A stretch of DNA of 64,000 nt from Candidatus Accumulibacter meliphilus (GCA_003332265.1 QPGA01000010.1:41549-105548); one strand, 5' to 3'. Positions 8,481 through 20,472 are shown, counted from the stretch's first letter. Notes: generated by a model from the sequence alone, not told the origin. Translations and numbers: made by a program.

Positions 8481-10916
8481 ATGTCCAAAGCCGTTGAATC
8501 GCATCCTGAAGGAGAGCCGCTGCGCTCGCAGATCGACCACAAGCTGCTCTGTCAGGTAGCTAGCGACCGAGATGTCGCCGGCAAGGCGGAGTACTACCAT
8601 GCGCTGGCACACGTGGCCCGCGAGCAACTGGCAGAACGTTGGGTCAACACCCAGCATGCCGACCGCGAAAACAAGGCGCGGCGGGTCTATTACCTGTCGA
8701 TGGAATTCCTGATCGGGCGGGCGATGAACAACGCCTTGTCGGCTCTCGACCTGCGTGAGCAGGCAGCGACCGTGTTCACCCCGCCGGGTCCGTCACTCAA
8801 CGAGGTCATGGAATGTGAACCCGATGCGGCCCTCGGCAACGGTGGCCTGGGACGCCTGGCGGCCTGCTTCCTGGATTCGATGGCCACTCTCGGGCTGCCC
8901 TCCTGGGGCTACGGCGTACGCTATGAGTACGGGATGTTTGCCCAGTCGATCGTCAACGGCCAGCAGGTCGAGGCGCCCGAAGCCTGGGTGCATGATCGCT
9001 CGCCCTGGGAATTCCCGCGCAGCGGCAAGCACTATACGGTGCATTTTGGCGGCACTGCCGAACACAGTGGTGAATGGGCGGAATGGCACCCGGCCGACGC
9101 CGTCGAAGCCAAGGCTTTCGACCACGTCATCCCCGGTCATGGTACCGAACGGGTCAGCACCCTGCGCCTGTGGAAAGCCGCCGCCCCCTCGCAGATCGAC
9201 CTCGGCGCCTTCAATACCGGCGACTACCAGCGTGCGGCCGAATTCAAGAACCGCTTCGAGAACATTTCCTGGGTCCTCTATCCCAACGACAGCACTGCCG
9301 CGGGTCGCGAACTGCGCCTGCGCCAGGAATATTTCTTCGTCTCGGCGTCGATGCAGGACATCCTCACTCGCCATCAAAACGAGCACGGCAGCTTTGACAA
9401 GCTCGCCGACAAGGTCGCCATCCACCTCAACGACACGCATCCGGCGATCGGCGTTGCCGAATTGATGCGCCTGCTGGTCGACGAACATGCGATGAACTGG
9501 AATGCGGCCTGGGAGCAATGCCGACGCATCTTCTCGTATACCAACCACACGCTGATGCCGGAAGCGCTGGAAACCTGGAAAGTGACGCTGATGCAGCGCG
9601 TGCTGCCGCGCCACATGCTGATCATCTACCGTATCAATCAGGAATTTCTCGACGAGGTGGCTCGCCTCTACCCGGGCGATATCGATCTCAGGCGGCGGGT
9701 GTCCCTGATCGACGACGGCAGTGGCCACGACAAAGACAAACGCGTCCGCATGGCGCACCTGAGCATTGTCGGCAGCCACCGCATCAACGGTGTCTCGCAA
9801 CTGCATTCGGATCTCATGGTGCAAACCATTTTCGCCGACTTTGCCCGCCTTTACCCGGAACGCTTTCACAACAAAACCAACGGCGTCACGCCGCGGCGCT
9901 GGCTGGCGCAGTCCAATCCTGGCTTTTCGGCGCTGCTCGACCAGCGCCTCGGCAAGGAGTGGCGTCTCGATCTCGACCGCCTGGAAGGTCTGCGCAGCGT
10001 CGCCGACGATGCCGATTTCGGGAAAGCGTTTGCGGTCGCGAAACGCGACAACAAGCTACGCCTGGCCGACTACGTGGCCCGCGAAACGGGCATCGCGCTC
10101 AATCCTGACAGCCTCTTCGACGTCCAGGTCAAACGCATCCACGAGTACAAGCGGCAGTTGCTCAACGTCTTGCACGTCATCACCCGCTACAACGCGCTGC
10201 TGCGTGGCGAGACGGCCGGCGTAGCACCACGCAGCATCATCTTCGCCGGCAAGGCCGCTTCTTCGTATCACATGGCCAAACTGGTGATCCGGCTGATCAA
10301 CGACGTCGCCGCGGTGGTCAACAACGATCCGCGCACGCGCGAGCTGTTGCAGGTCGCGTTCATCCCCAACTACGGCGTTTCCGTCGCCGAGTTGATCATG
10401 CCGGCGGCCAATCTTTCCGAACAGATTTCAACGGCCGGCACCGAAGCCTCGGGCACCGGCAACATGAAGCTCTCGCTCAACGGTGCGCTGACCATTGGTA
10501 CCGAAGACGGAGCCAACATCGAGATTCGCGACCAGGTCGGTGCCGACAACATCTTCATCTTCGGCAACAACACGGCGCAGGTTGCCGCCATCAAGCAGGC
10601 CGGTTATCAGCCAAACGATCTCTACCAGAACGACCCGGCGCTCAAGGAAGCGCTCGACAAGATCGACGGCGGCTTCTTCTCGCCCGGGGAACGCGGACGC
10701 TATCACGATGTGTTCAACTGCCTGGTCCATTACGGCGACCACTATCTGCTGCTCGCCGACTACGCCGACTATGTCGCCACGCAGGCACGCGTCGACGCCC
10801 TCTACCTGACTCCCGCCGAATGGCAGCGCAAGGCGATCCTCAACGTCGCTGGCATGGGCACCTTCTCGGCCGATCGGACGATCCGCGACTACGCCGCCGA
10901 CACCTGGAAGCTTTGA
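8481..10916 (+). CDS. glgP: Glycogen/alpha-glucan phosphorylase
   Basis: This 811-residue GT35 phosphorylase releases glucose-1-phosphate from alpha-1,4-glucan ends. The N-terminal part has RRVYYLSMEFLIGRAMNNAL and the C-terminal half has VQVKRIHEYKRQLLN. The PLP-binding signature EASGTGNMKLSLNGALTIGT supplies the Schiff-base lysine (around residue 663), followed by DGANIEI. Length matches the family. The ATG at 8481 has GGAG upstream; upstream in-frame ATGs would overlap glk and lie before the conserved start. It is followed 27 bases later by glgB, so mobilisation and synthesis genes are in one operon. Confidence 0.97.
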   Translation: MSKAVESHPEGEPLRSQIDHKLLCQVASDRDVAGKAEYYHALAHVAREQLAERWVNTQHADRENKARRVYYLSMEFLIGRAMNNALSALDLREQAATVFTPPGPSLNEVMECEPDAALGNGGLGRLAACFLDSMATLGLPSWGYGVRYEYGMFAQSIVNGQQVEAPEAWVHDRSPWEFPRSGKHYTVHFGGTAEHSGEWAEWHPADAVEAKAFDHVIPGHGTERVSTLRLWKAAAPSQIDLGAFNTGDYQRAAEFKNRFENISWVLYPNDSTAAGRELRLRQEYFFVSASMQDILTRHQNEHGSFDKLADKVAIHLNDTHPAIGVAELMRLLVDEHAMNWNAAWEQCRRIFSYTNHTLMPEALETWKVTLMQRVLPRHMLIIYRINQEFLDEVARLYPGDIDLRRRVSLIDDGSGHDKDKRVRMAHLSIVGSHRINGVSQLHSDLMVQTIFADFARLYPERFHNKTNGVTPRRWLAQSNPGFSALLDQRLGKEWRLDLDRLEGLRSVADDADFGKAFAVAKRDNKLRLADYVARETGIALNPDSLFDVQVKRIHEYKRQLLNVLHVITRYNALLRGETAGVAPRSIIFAGKAASSYHMAKLVIRLINDVAAVVNNDPRTRELLQVAFIPNYGVSVAELIMPAANLSEQISTAGTEASGTGNMKLSLNGALTIGTEDGANIEIRDQVGADNIFIFGNNTAQVAAIKQAGYQPNDLYQNDPALKEALDKIDGGFFSPGERGRYHDVFNCLVHYGDHYLLLADYADYVATQARVDALYLTPAEWQRKAILNVAGMGTFSADRTIRDYAADTWKL

Positions 10917-10943
10917 ACATTCACTACTTGAGGAAACGCGTCA

Positions 10944-13123
10944 ATGATTGACAATGCAGAGATCATTTCTCTTTGTCGGGCCGAACACGGCAACCCCTAT
11001 GCAGTCCTCGGGATGCACACTGACGCCGACAAGCGGCTTTGGGTGCGCAGCATGCAACCGGGCGCGCTGGCGGTGGCGGTACTCGACGCCAAGACCGGGA
11101 AAGAGGTCGCTGAGCTCAAGGAACGTGACGTCGAAGGCGTCGAGGGGTTTTTTGAAGGCGTCATCCCGCGTCGCCGCAACGACTTCTCCTACCGCCTGCG
11201 CATCACCTGGGAGAACGACGTCCAGGAAACCGACGATCCCTATCGTTTCTGGGCGGTGCTCGGCGAGATGGACGTCTGGCTGCTCGCCGAAGGTTCGCAC
11301 CTGCGTCCCTTCGAGCGCCTCGGCGCGCACCTCTGCGAAATCGACGGCGTCGCCGGAACGGCATTCGCCGTCTGGGCGCCTGACGCCCAGCGGGTCAGCG
11401 TCGTCGGTGACTTCAATAACTGGGACGGCCGTCGCCACCCGATGCGCCTGCGCCGCGAATGTGGTGCCTGGGAGATCTTCCTGCCCGGGGTGAGCGCCGG
11501 CGCCCGTTACAAATACGAAATCCGCTCTCGCCACGGCCATCTGCTGCCCCTCAAGTCCGATCCCTACGGCTTCGAAGCCGAGTTGCGGCCATCGACGGCC
11601 TCGGTGGTCTGCGCCCTGCCGCCACCGGTCGCAGCCATGCCCGTCCCGGCCGGCGACCTGCTCGGCGCGCCGCTGTCGATCTACGAAGTGCACCTGGCTT
11701 CCTGGCGGCGCGCCGACGATGGCGGCTTTCCCGACTGGCAACGCCTGACCGAAACGCTGATCCCCTACGTCGTCGACCTGGGCTTCACCCATCTTGAGTT
11801 GCTGCCGATTTCCGAACATCCCTTCGACGGTTCCTGGGGCTATCAGCCGCTCGGGCTTTACGCCCCCACCGCCCGTCACGGCAGCCCGGCCGGCTTCTGC
11901 CAGTTCGTCAGTGCCTGCCATGCCGCCGGTCTGCGCGTGCTGGTCGACTGGGTACCGGCGCATTTCCCGACCGACGAACACGGTCTGAGTCGCTTCGACG
12001 GCGATGCGCTCTACGAACACGCCGATCCCCGTGAAGGCATGCACCAGGACTGGGGCACACTGATCTACAACTTCGGTCGTCGCGAAGTGAGCAACTACCT
12101 GATCGGCAACGCCCTGTTCTGGATCGAGCGTTACGGCGTCGACGGCCTGCGCGTCGATGCCGTGGCTTCGATGCTCTACCGCGACTACAGCCGCTCCGAA
12201 GGGCAGTGGCTGCCAAACGTGCATGGCGGCCGCGAAAACCTCGAGGCCGTCGCCTTCCTGCGCCGCATGAACGAGGTCCTCGGTCAGGAGCACCCGGCGA
12301 CCGACACCCACGCCGAGGAGTCGACCGCCTGGCCGATGGTCAGCCGGCCGCCGTCAATGGGCGGCCTCGGTTTCCACTACAAGTGGAACATGGGCTGGAT
12401 GCACGACGTCCTGTCCTACATGGCGCAGGATCCGATTTATCGCCGCTACCATCACAACAAGCTCAGCTTCGGAATGATGTACGCCTTCACCGAGAACTAC
12501 GTCCTGCCGCTGTCGCACGACGAAGTGGTGCACGGCAAGGGCTCCTTGCTCAACAAGATGCCCGGCGACACCTGGCAGAAATTCGCCAACCTGCGTTCGC
12601 TCTACGGCTTCATGTGGGCGCACCCGGGCAAGAAGCTGCTCTTCATGGGCGGCGAATTCGGCCAGTGGAGCGAGTGGAATGAAGCCGTCTCTCTCGACTG
12701 GGCCTTGCTCGATTTCCCGAACCACGCCGGCGTCCGCAATCTGGTTCGCGACCTCAACAGCCTCTACCGCAGCCGTCCTGCCCTGCATGAAGTCGATTTC
12801 GAACCGGCTGGTTTCGAGTGGATCGCGGCCGACGACGCCGATAATTCGGTGGTCGCCTTCGTGCGCTGGACGCGTGATCGTTCGCGCGCCATGCTCTACG
12901 TCGGCAACTTCACCCCGGTCATTCACAAAGACTACCGCATCGGCGTGCCGCATGCCGGCAGGTTCTACGAGCGCATCAACACCGACTCGCAGTACTACGG
13001 CGGCAGCAACGTCGGCAACGGGCCTGACGGACTGGTCGCCGAATCAGTCGCCGCGCACGGCCGCGAGTTTTCGCTGCGCCTCACCCTGCCCCCCCTCGCA
13101 GCACTGTTCCTCGAATGGGTACC

Positions 13124-13127
<4 letters not shown>
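10944..13127 (+). CDS. glgB: 1,4-alpha-glucan branching enzyme
   Basis: This 727-residue GH13 enzyme introduces alpha-1,6 branches into glycogen. Two N-terminal carbohydrate-binding (CBM48-like) modules are visible (NPYAVLGMH and VWAPDAQRVSVVGDFNNWDG). The catalytic barrel follows with LPISEHPFDGSWGYQ, the nucleophile region GLRVDAVASMLYRDYSR, the acid/base region with HAEESTAWPMV and the late motif LPLSHDEVVHGKGSL. A GAGGAA ribosome-binding site precedes the ATG. The stop overlaps the glgX start (ATGA), showing translational coupling. Confidence 0.98.
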
Positions 13128-15135
<2,008 letters not shown>

Positions 15136-15139
<4 letters not shown>

Positions 15140-15852
15140 AGTCTGGCGGCGCAGCGGCAACGCCCAGCAAGCCGGCCGCTGCGCACCAATCGCCACGCAG
15201 GCTGCTCGCCGCCGCTCTGCTCGCGCTGAGTGCTTCGGCAGCTGGCGTCGAGACGATCACTGGCGGCCAGTACGCGGCGCCGGTCGAGCACTATGGCCAT
15301 TTCGCACTCGGCCGGCCACACGAATACGCCCGCCTGACGGTGAGCACCAGCAACGGCCAGCGCCATTCCCTCGAACTTCCCGAGGACGCCGTGTTCGAGG
15401 ATCTGGCGCCGCGGCTGGTCACGCTGGCAGCCGGCGAGCCGCCGGAACTCCTGGCTATCGTCAGTCAACGCGACAGCGGCTCGCGCCTGGCGCTGATCGG
15501 CTTGCGCGACGACCGCCTCGTAATCAGCGCCCAGTCGCCGCCAATCGGCACCCCCATGCGCTGGCTGAACCCGGTCGGCGTTGCCGACCTCGACGGCGAC
15601 GGACAAGCCGAGATCGCCGCGGTCACCACCCCGCATCGCAGCGGCACGCTGCGCATCTACCGGCGCAAGGGAAAGCGGTTGCTCGAGGTCGCCGCACTGG
15701 CCGGCGTTTCGAATCACGTCTACGGCTCGTCCGAGCTGGCCATGTCGCTAGCGCTGACCATCGCCGGCCAAATGCAGTTGCTGGTCCCCGACTCGACACA
15801 CCTCCGATTGCGCATCATCGCGCTGCACGACGGGCAAAGCGGCGTCGCCTAA
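15136..15852 (+). CDS. Predicted secreted FG-GAP/VCBS-like protein
   Basis: This 238-residue protein uses a GTG start that overlaps the glgX stop (GTGA). A Sec signal is likely: SPRRLLAAALLALSASAAG, with cleavage after SAA. The mature part contains at least one calcium-type FG-GAP repeat, GVADLDGDGQAEIAAVTTP, in a beta-rich context typical of integrin-like propeller blades. Small proteins of this kind are periplasmic or surface proteins of unknown role. Its tight coupling to glgX suggests coexpression with glycogen metabolism, but a secreted protein cannot act on cytoplasmic glycogen, so the link may be regulatory only. Confidence 0.75.
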
Positions 15853-15868
15853 CGAATAAGGATTGCAC

Positions 15869-16816
15869 TCAGCGCCAACCACGCATCAGCGCGACGCCGT
15901 GTGCCCCCGCGTGACAAGCCGTTTCGAGCATCTCCGGCTGCATCCCGCCAAGCGCGTATACCGGTAGCGGCGAGCGTTCGACGAGGCGCGAGAACTCCGC
16001 CCAGCCGATGCCGGTCGCGCCGGGATGGCTGGGGGTGGGCAGCAGCGGACCGAGAACGACGAAATCCAGCCCGAGTTGCGCCGCCCGCGTGAGATCGGCG
16101 GCGCCGTGGCAGGAGGCGGCGACGCGCGCGAAATCCGGTCGGCGGTCGAGCTGCCAGAGCTGCTGCGACGAGAGGTGGAGGCCGTGGGCGCCGACCGTGC
16201 GGGCCAGTTCCTGATCGTCGTTGATCAGCACGCAGGCCTTTGCCGCACCGCCAGCGAGGGCCATGACGGCGCGTGCGAATGCCAGCCGCTGCGCTGGTGC
16301 CAGCGTCTTGTCGCGCAGTTGCAGCAGGTGTAAGCCGCCCGCCAGGGCACGTTCGATGCGCTGCAGTTCGGCTTCGACGCCGTTCTCTTCGGCATTGCTC
16401 AGCGCATAGACAGGCGGCAGTTCAAGCGCCTGCAGGATCGGGCCATTGGCGGGGAGAATCGGTGCGACGCCGGCCGGCTCGCCTATTTTCAGCCAGGCGA
16501 AAGCACTGTGCTCGATTGGCGCGATCTCGCCGTGCCAGGCGTGGATGCGGTAGAAGCGCAGGCGGACGCTGGCGTGCGGATAGGTGAACTCGCAGCAAAG
16601 CCATGGCCAGACGTCGTCGACCGTAATTCCCAGCTCTTCCTGCAATTCGCGCACCAGTGCCTGATACAGCGTCTCGCCCGGCTCGACCTTGCCGCCCGGA
16701 AACTCCCAGTAACCGGCGTAGACCTTGCCGGGCGGCCGTTGCGCGAGCAGAAACTCCGGCGCCGTCGCATTGCCGCGCAGCAGGACGGCCGCGGCAACTT
16801 CGGTGATGGTGGTCAT
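15869..16816 (-). CDS. Nudix hydrolase fused to a ThiE-like domain
   Basis: This is a 315-residue two-domain protein. Residues 1-130 are a MutT-type Nudix hydrolase with the Nudix box GKVEPGETLYQALVRELQEELGI, split here as GKVEPGETL and RELQEELGI. Residues 150-315 form a TIM-barrel domain like thiamine phosphate synthase (LHLLQLRDKTL, CVLINDDQELA, GLHLSSQQL, FVVLGPLLPTPSHPG, VYALGGM). The fusion is common in betaproteobacteria. MutT sanitises 8-oxo-dGTP, while the ThiE-like part lacks some of the usual pyrimidine-binding context and may not make thiamine phosphate. Its start overlaps the end of the DUF815 gene by 4 bases. Confidence 0.92.
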   Translation of the reverse strand: MTTITEVAAAVLLRGNATAPEFLLAQRPPGKVYAGYWEFPGGKVEPGETLYQALVRELQEELGITVDDVWPWLCCEFTYPHASVRLRFYRIHAWHGEIAPIEHSAFAWLKIGEPAGVAPILPANGPILQALELPPVYALSNAEENGVEAELQRIERALAGGLHLLQLRDKTLAPAQRLAFARAVMALAGGAAKACVLINDDQELARTVGAHGLHLSSQQLWQLDRRPDFARVAASCHGAADLTRAAQLGLDFVVLGPLLPTPSHPGATGIGWAEFSRLVERSPLPVYALGGMQPEMLETACHAGAHGVALMRGWR

Positions 16817-17754
16817 CGAGCGGCCAGTCGCGCCGCGCGAGGCCCCGTTTTGGTGCGCGATCGTTTCGGGCGAGCCGGCGACGTCAGCTGCCGCCCCGCC
16901 CAGTCACGCGCGAACTGCCAGGCGACGCGGCCGCTGCGCGAACCGCGTTCGAGCGCCCAGTTGAGCGCGTCGCGTTCGGCAGCCCGGATCTCATCCTCGG
17001 CGCAGCCAAAAGACTTCAGCCAGTGAGCGACGATGTTCAGGTAGGCGTCCTGGTCGAACGGGTAAAAGGAAATCCATAGCCCGAAGCGCTCCGAGAGCGA
17101 AATCTTCTCCTCGATCGCCTCGCCGGGATGAATCTCCTCGCCGACGCGCTTGCTTTCGAGGTTTTCGGCAAAGTACTCGGGCATCAGATGGCGGCGGTTC
17201 GACGTCGCGTAGATCAGCACGTTTTCGGGCGCTGCCGCGATCGAGCCGTCGAGGACGACTTTGAGCGCCTTGTAGCGCGCGTCGCCGGAGTCGAAGGACA
17301 GGTCGTCGCAAAAGATGATGAAGCGCTCGGGGCGCCCGTCGATCAGCTCGACGATATCCGGCAGCTCGGTAAGATCGCCCTTCTCCACCTCGATGACCCG
17401 CAGACCATCGGCCGCGTAGGCATTGAGCAGCGCCTTGATCAGCGACGACTTGCCCGAACCGCGCGTGCCGGTAAGCAGCACATTGTTGGCCGGCTGGCCG
17501 GCGACGAAGTGACGGGTATTGGCGTCGATACGCGCTTTCTGTTGCTCGATATCGTGCAGGTCGTCGAGCTGGATGGCAGGCAGGTGGGTAATCGGCTGCA
17601 AGTAGCCGACACCGCGACTCTTGCGCCAGCGAAAGGCTTTCGCCGCTTGCCAGTCGGGTAACGGCGATGCTGGAGGGAGCAAGGGTTCGATGCGCTCGAG
17701 GAGCTGCTCGGCGCGCTGCAGAAAGCTGGCAAGTTGCCGGAAGGGATCAGTCAT
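16813..17754 (-). CDS. DUF815 family AAA+ ATPase
   Basis: This 313-residue ATP-binding protein has a clear Walker A (NNVLLTGTRGSGKSSLIKALL), Walker B (RFIIFCDDLSFD) and sensor-1 region (NVLIYATSNRRHLMPEY), followed by the DUF815 signature EEKISLSERFGLWISFYPF. DUF815 proteins resemble AAA+ ATPases but have no confirmed function. The C-terminus is Arg/Lys/Ala-rich and probably disordered. It is cotranscribed with the Nudix-ThiE gene downstream on the minus strand and is divergent from mltA, with about 50 bases between the two starts. Confidence 0.9.
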   Translation of the reverse strand: MTDPFRQLASFLQRAEQLLERIEPLLPPASPLPDWQAAKAFRWRKSRGVGYLQPITHLPAIQLDDLHDIEQQKARIDANTRHFVAGQPANNVLLTGTRGSGKSSLIKALLNAYAADGLRVIEVEKGDLTELPDIVELIDGRPERFIIFCDDLSFDSGDARYKALKVVLDGSIAAAPENVLIYATSNRRHLMPEYFAENLESKRVGEEIHPGEAIEEKISLSERFGLWISFYPFDQDAYLNIVAHWLKSFGCAEDEIRAAERDALNWALERGSRSGRVAWQFARDWAGRQLTSPARPKRSRTKTGPRAARLAAR

Positions 17755-17803
17755 CGGACGGTATACTCAGCGGATTGACGAACCCGACACTGTAGCCAAA
17801 ACC

Positions 17804-19072
17804 ATGCTCAAAAGCCAATCACGGACGCCGCGTAAAGCGCTTACAGCGCGGAGCCTCGGCGCCCTTGCCGCCACCCTGCTGACCTTGCTGCTCACCGCCT
17901 GCGGCACGAAAAGCGAAGCACCAAAAGGCGACTGCCCGGTCTGCCCGACCTGTCCGGTGTGTGAGCCGGGTGCCACGGCCAGGCCGACCGAGCCAGCGAC
18001 GCCCGCCTACAAGCCGCTGCAACCGGCACGCTGGAGCGACTTGCCGGCCTGGAGCGACGACGATCTGCGCGCCGCCTTGCCGGCTTTTCTGCAATCCTGC
18101 CGCGCCTTGGCCAAGCGTCCGCAGTGGTCTCTCTGGCGCACGGCCTGCGAGCAGGCGCAGGCATTGCCGTCCCCCTCCAGCGCCGCCCTGCGCAGCTTCT
18201 TCGAGTCCCACTTCCAGCCATGGCTGCTGACCAATCCCGACGGCAGCAGCGACGGTCTGGTGACCGGCTACTACGAACCGCTGCTGCGGGGTTCGCGAAC
18301 CCGCGGCACACCCTATCTCGAAGCCGTCCTCGGCGTTCCCCCCGACCTGCTGCGCATCGATCTCGGCGCCGTCCAGCCGGAACTCAAGAACCTGCGCCTG
18401 CGCGGTCGCCTGCAGGGCAACAAGGTCGTTCCCTACTACACGCGAGCCGAGATCACCAGGGGCGACCAGTCCAAGAGCGGTCGCGTTCTGCTCTGGGTCG
18501 ACGACCCGGTTGAACTCTTCTTCCTGCAGATCCAGGGCTCGGGGCGCGTCCGCCTGCCCGACGGCAGCATGACGCGCCTGGCCTTCGCCGACCAGAACGG
18601 CCACCCCTATCAGTCGATCGGCAAACTGCTCGTCGAGCGCGGCGAAATGAGCCTCGATCAGGCCTCGATGCAGGGCATCAAACAATGGGCGCGCGCCAAT
18701 CCGACGCGGCTCAGCGAACTGCTGAACGCCAACCCGCGCTACGTCTTCTTCAGCGAACAAGCCATCAAAGGTGGCGATGGCGAGGGTCCGAGCGGGGCCC
18801 TGAGCGTACCGCTGACGCCCGAGCGCAGCATCGCCGTCGATCCCCGCCATGTCCCTCTTGGCGCCCCCGTTTTCCTGTCCACGACCCGACCGTCGACAAG
18901 CACCCCGCTGCGCCGACTGATGCTGGCCCAGGATACCGGCAGCGCGATTCGCGGCGTCGTACGCGCCGACTTCTTCTGGGGTTTCGGCGAGCAAGCCGCC
19001 ACCGAGGCCGGACGGATGAAACAGGAAGGCAGGATGTGGGTACTCCTGCCGCCGGGCGCCGCACCAGAATAG
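17804..19072 (+). CDS. mltA: Membrane-bound lytic murein transglycosylase A
   Basis: This 422-residue outer-membrane lipoprotein cleaves peptidoglycan to 1,6-anhydromuropeptides. A lipoprotein signal ends in LLLTACGTKS (lipobox LTAC), followed by an unusual Cys-rich linker CPVCPTCPVC. The MltA barrel follows (GLVTGYYEPLLRGS, VPYYTRAEI) with FFLQIQGSGRVRLPDG. The C-terminal 3D domain contains the catalytic Asp segment MLAQDTGSAIRGVVRADFFWG. The four-cysteine linker right after the lipid anchor is not usual and could form disulfides or bind metal. The start at 17804 gives a proper signal peptide. Confidence 0.95.
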   Translation: MLKSQSRTPRKALTARSLGALAATLLTLLLTACGTKSEAPKGDCPVCPTCPVCEPGATARPTEPATPAYKPLQPARWSDLPAWSDDDLRAALPAFLQSCRALAKRPQWSLWRTACEQAQALPSPSSAALRSFFESHFQPWLLTNPDGSSDGLVTGYYEPLLRGSRTRGTPYLEAVLGVPPDLLRIDLGAVQPELKNLRLRGRLQGNKVVPYYTRAEITRGDQSKSGRVLLWVDDPVELFFLQIQGSGRVRLPDGSMTRLAFADQNGHPYQSIGKLLVERGEMSLDQASMQGIKQWARANPTRLSELLNANPRYVFFSEQAIKGGDGEGPSGALSVPLTPERSIAVDPRHVPLGAPVFLSTTRPSTSTPLRRLMLAQDTGSAIRGVVRADFFWGFGEQAATEAGRMKQEGRMWVLLPPGAAPE

Positions 19073-19113
19073 CTTCAACGCAGCACGCGCCGGTGCATCG
19101 AGCCCCACAAAGG

Positions 19114-19168
19114 GGCGCCAGCAAACGAAAAACGCACAAGACTGGTGCGTTTTTCGTTTGCTGGCGCC
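19114..19168. terminator. Long perfect hairpin between mltA and amt
   Basis: A 24-bp perfect inverted repeat (19114-19137 and 19145-19168) surrounds a 7-base loop AAGACTG. It lies 41 bases after mltA and 80 bases before amt. The arms contain A5/T5 runs rather than ending in a T tract, so it is terminator-like but unusually long. It should stop read-through into amt. Confidence 0.75.
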
Positions 19169-19199
19169 AAAATCCCTGATTGCACGCACCATCTAGTGC

Positions 19200-19215
19200 C
19201 GGCACGCATCTTGCT
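19200..19215 (+). promoter_or_regulatory. Sigma-54 (-24/-12) promoter of amt
   Basis: CGGCACGCATCTTGCT matches TGGCACG-N4-TTGC(A/T) with the invariant GG (19201-19202) and GC (19213-19214) correctly spaced; only the first T is changed. It lies 33 bases before the amt start codon. An imperfect NtrC-like dyad GCACCATCTAGTGC (19186-19199) abuts it, closer than normal enhancers. Confidence 0.85.
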
Positions 19216-19247
19216 TGATGGCTTCGACACGATTTTCAGGAGGGGCC

Positions 19248-20450
19248 ATGGAAGTTCTCAAGTCTGGTAGCGACGTTCTCTTCATTCTGCTCGGCGGCAT
19301 TATGGTGCTCGCCATGCACTCCGGTTTTGCCTTTCTCGAACTGGGCACGGTGCGCAAGAAGAGCCAGGTCAATGCACTGGTAAAAATCCTTACCGACTTC
19401 TCGGTATCGACAATCGCCTATTTCTTCATCGGCTACAGCATCGCCTACGGCATCGATTTCTTCCATGGCGCCGACACCCTGCTGCAGAAGAACGGCTACG
19501 AGCTGACCAAGTTCTTCTTCCTGCTGACCTTTGCGGCAGCCATCCCGGCCATCGTTTCGGGTGGCATCGCCGAGCGCGCCAAATTCAATCCGCAGCTGGC
19601 GGCGACTTTCATGATCGTTGCCTTCATCTACCCATTCTTCGAAGGCATCGCCTGGAATCATGCCTTCGGCGTACAGGCGTGGTTGAAAGCGACCTATGGT
19701 GCCGAGTTCCACGATTTCGCCGGATCGGTCGTGGTGCACGCCATGGGCGGCTGGATAGCGCTGCCGGCAGTGCTGCTGCTCGGCGCGCGCCATGGGCGCT
19801 ACAACCAGCAGGGCGGAATCTCCGCACACCCGCCGTCGTCGATCCCCTTTCTCGCACTTGGCGCCTGGATCCTGACCGTCGGCTGGTTCGGCTTCAACGT
19901 GATGAGCGCGCAAACGATCGAAAACATCTCCGGGCTGGTGGCCATAAATTCGCTGATGGCCATGGTCGGCGGCACGCTGGTGGCACTGGTGGCGGGCAAG
20001 AACGACCCGGGCTTCGTGCACAACGGCCCGCTCGCCGGTCTGGTCGCCGTCTGTGCCGGCTCGGACATCATGCACCCGATGGGCGCACTGGTCGTTGGTG
20101 GCATCGCCGGCGGCATGTTCGTGGTGATGTTCACGCTCACCCAGAACCGCTGGAAAATAGACGACGTCCTCGGCGTCTGGCCGCTGCACGGCCTGTGCGG
20201 TGCCTGGGGCGGTATCGCCGCCGGCATTTTCGGCAGCCAGGCACTGGGCGGTGTCGGCGGCATCGCCTTCATGCCGCAGCTGATCATGACCGCACTGGCC
20301 ATCGTCATCGCGCTGGTCGGCAGCTACATTGTCTATGGCGTCCTGAAAGCAGCCATCGGCCTACGTCTCGACCAGGAGCAGGAATACAACGGCGCCGATC
20401 TCTCGATCCACAACATCACGTCCACCCCCGAGCGGGAAAGCAACTGGTAA
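19248..20450 (+). CDS. amt: Ammonium transporter
   Basis: This 400-residue Amt/Mep/Rh channel protein of the inner membrane has about 11 hydrophobic segments. Family marks are MHSGFAFLELGTVRKKSQVNAL at the start, the periplasmic GIAWNHAFG region, the first pore histidine in SVVVHAMGGWIALPAVLLLG, and the second in WPLHGLCGAWGGIAAGIFG. The N-terminal signal-like extension of E. coli AmtB is absent. AGGAGG 9 bases upstream fixes the start. No glnK precedes it, unlike the common glnK-amtB pair, so the PII partner must lie elsewhere. The sigma-54 promoter indicates induction by nitrogen limitation, in parallel with glnA. Confidence 0.96.
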   Translation: MEVLKSGSDVLFILLGGIMVLAMHSGFAFLELGTVRKKSQVNALVKILTDFSVSTIAYFFIGYSIAYGIDFFHGADTLLQKNGYELTKFFFLLTFAAAIPAIVSGGIAERAKFNPQLAATFMIVAFIYPFFEGIAWNHAFGVQAWLKATYGAEFHDFAGSVVVHAMGGWIALPAVLLLGARHGRYNQQGGISAHPPSSIPFLALGAWILTVGWFGFNVMSAQTIENISGLVAINSLMAMVGGTLVALVAGKNDPGFVHNGPLAGLVAVCAGSDIMHPMGALVVGGIAGGMFVVMFTLTQNRWKIDDVLGVWPLHGLCGAWGGIAAGIFGSQALGGVGGIAFMPQLIMTALAIVIALVGSYIVYGVLKAAIGLRLDQEQEYNGADLSIHNITSTPERESNW

Positions 20451-20472
20451 GGACTGATTGCGAGCTGTCGAG

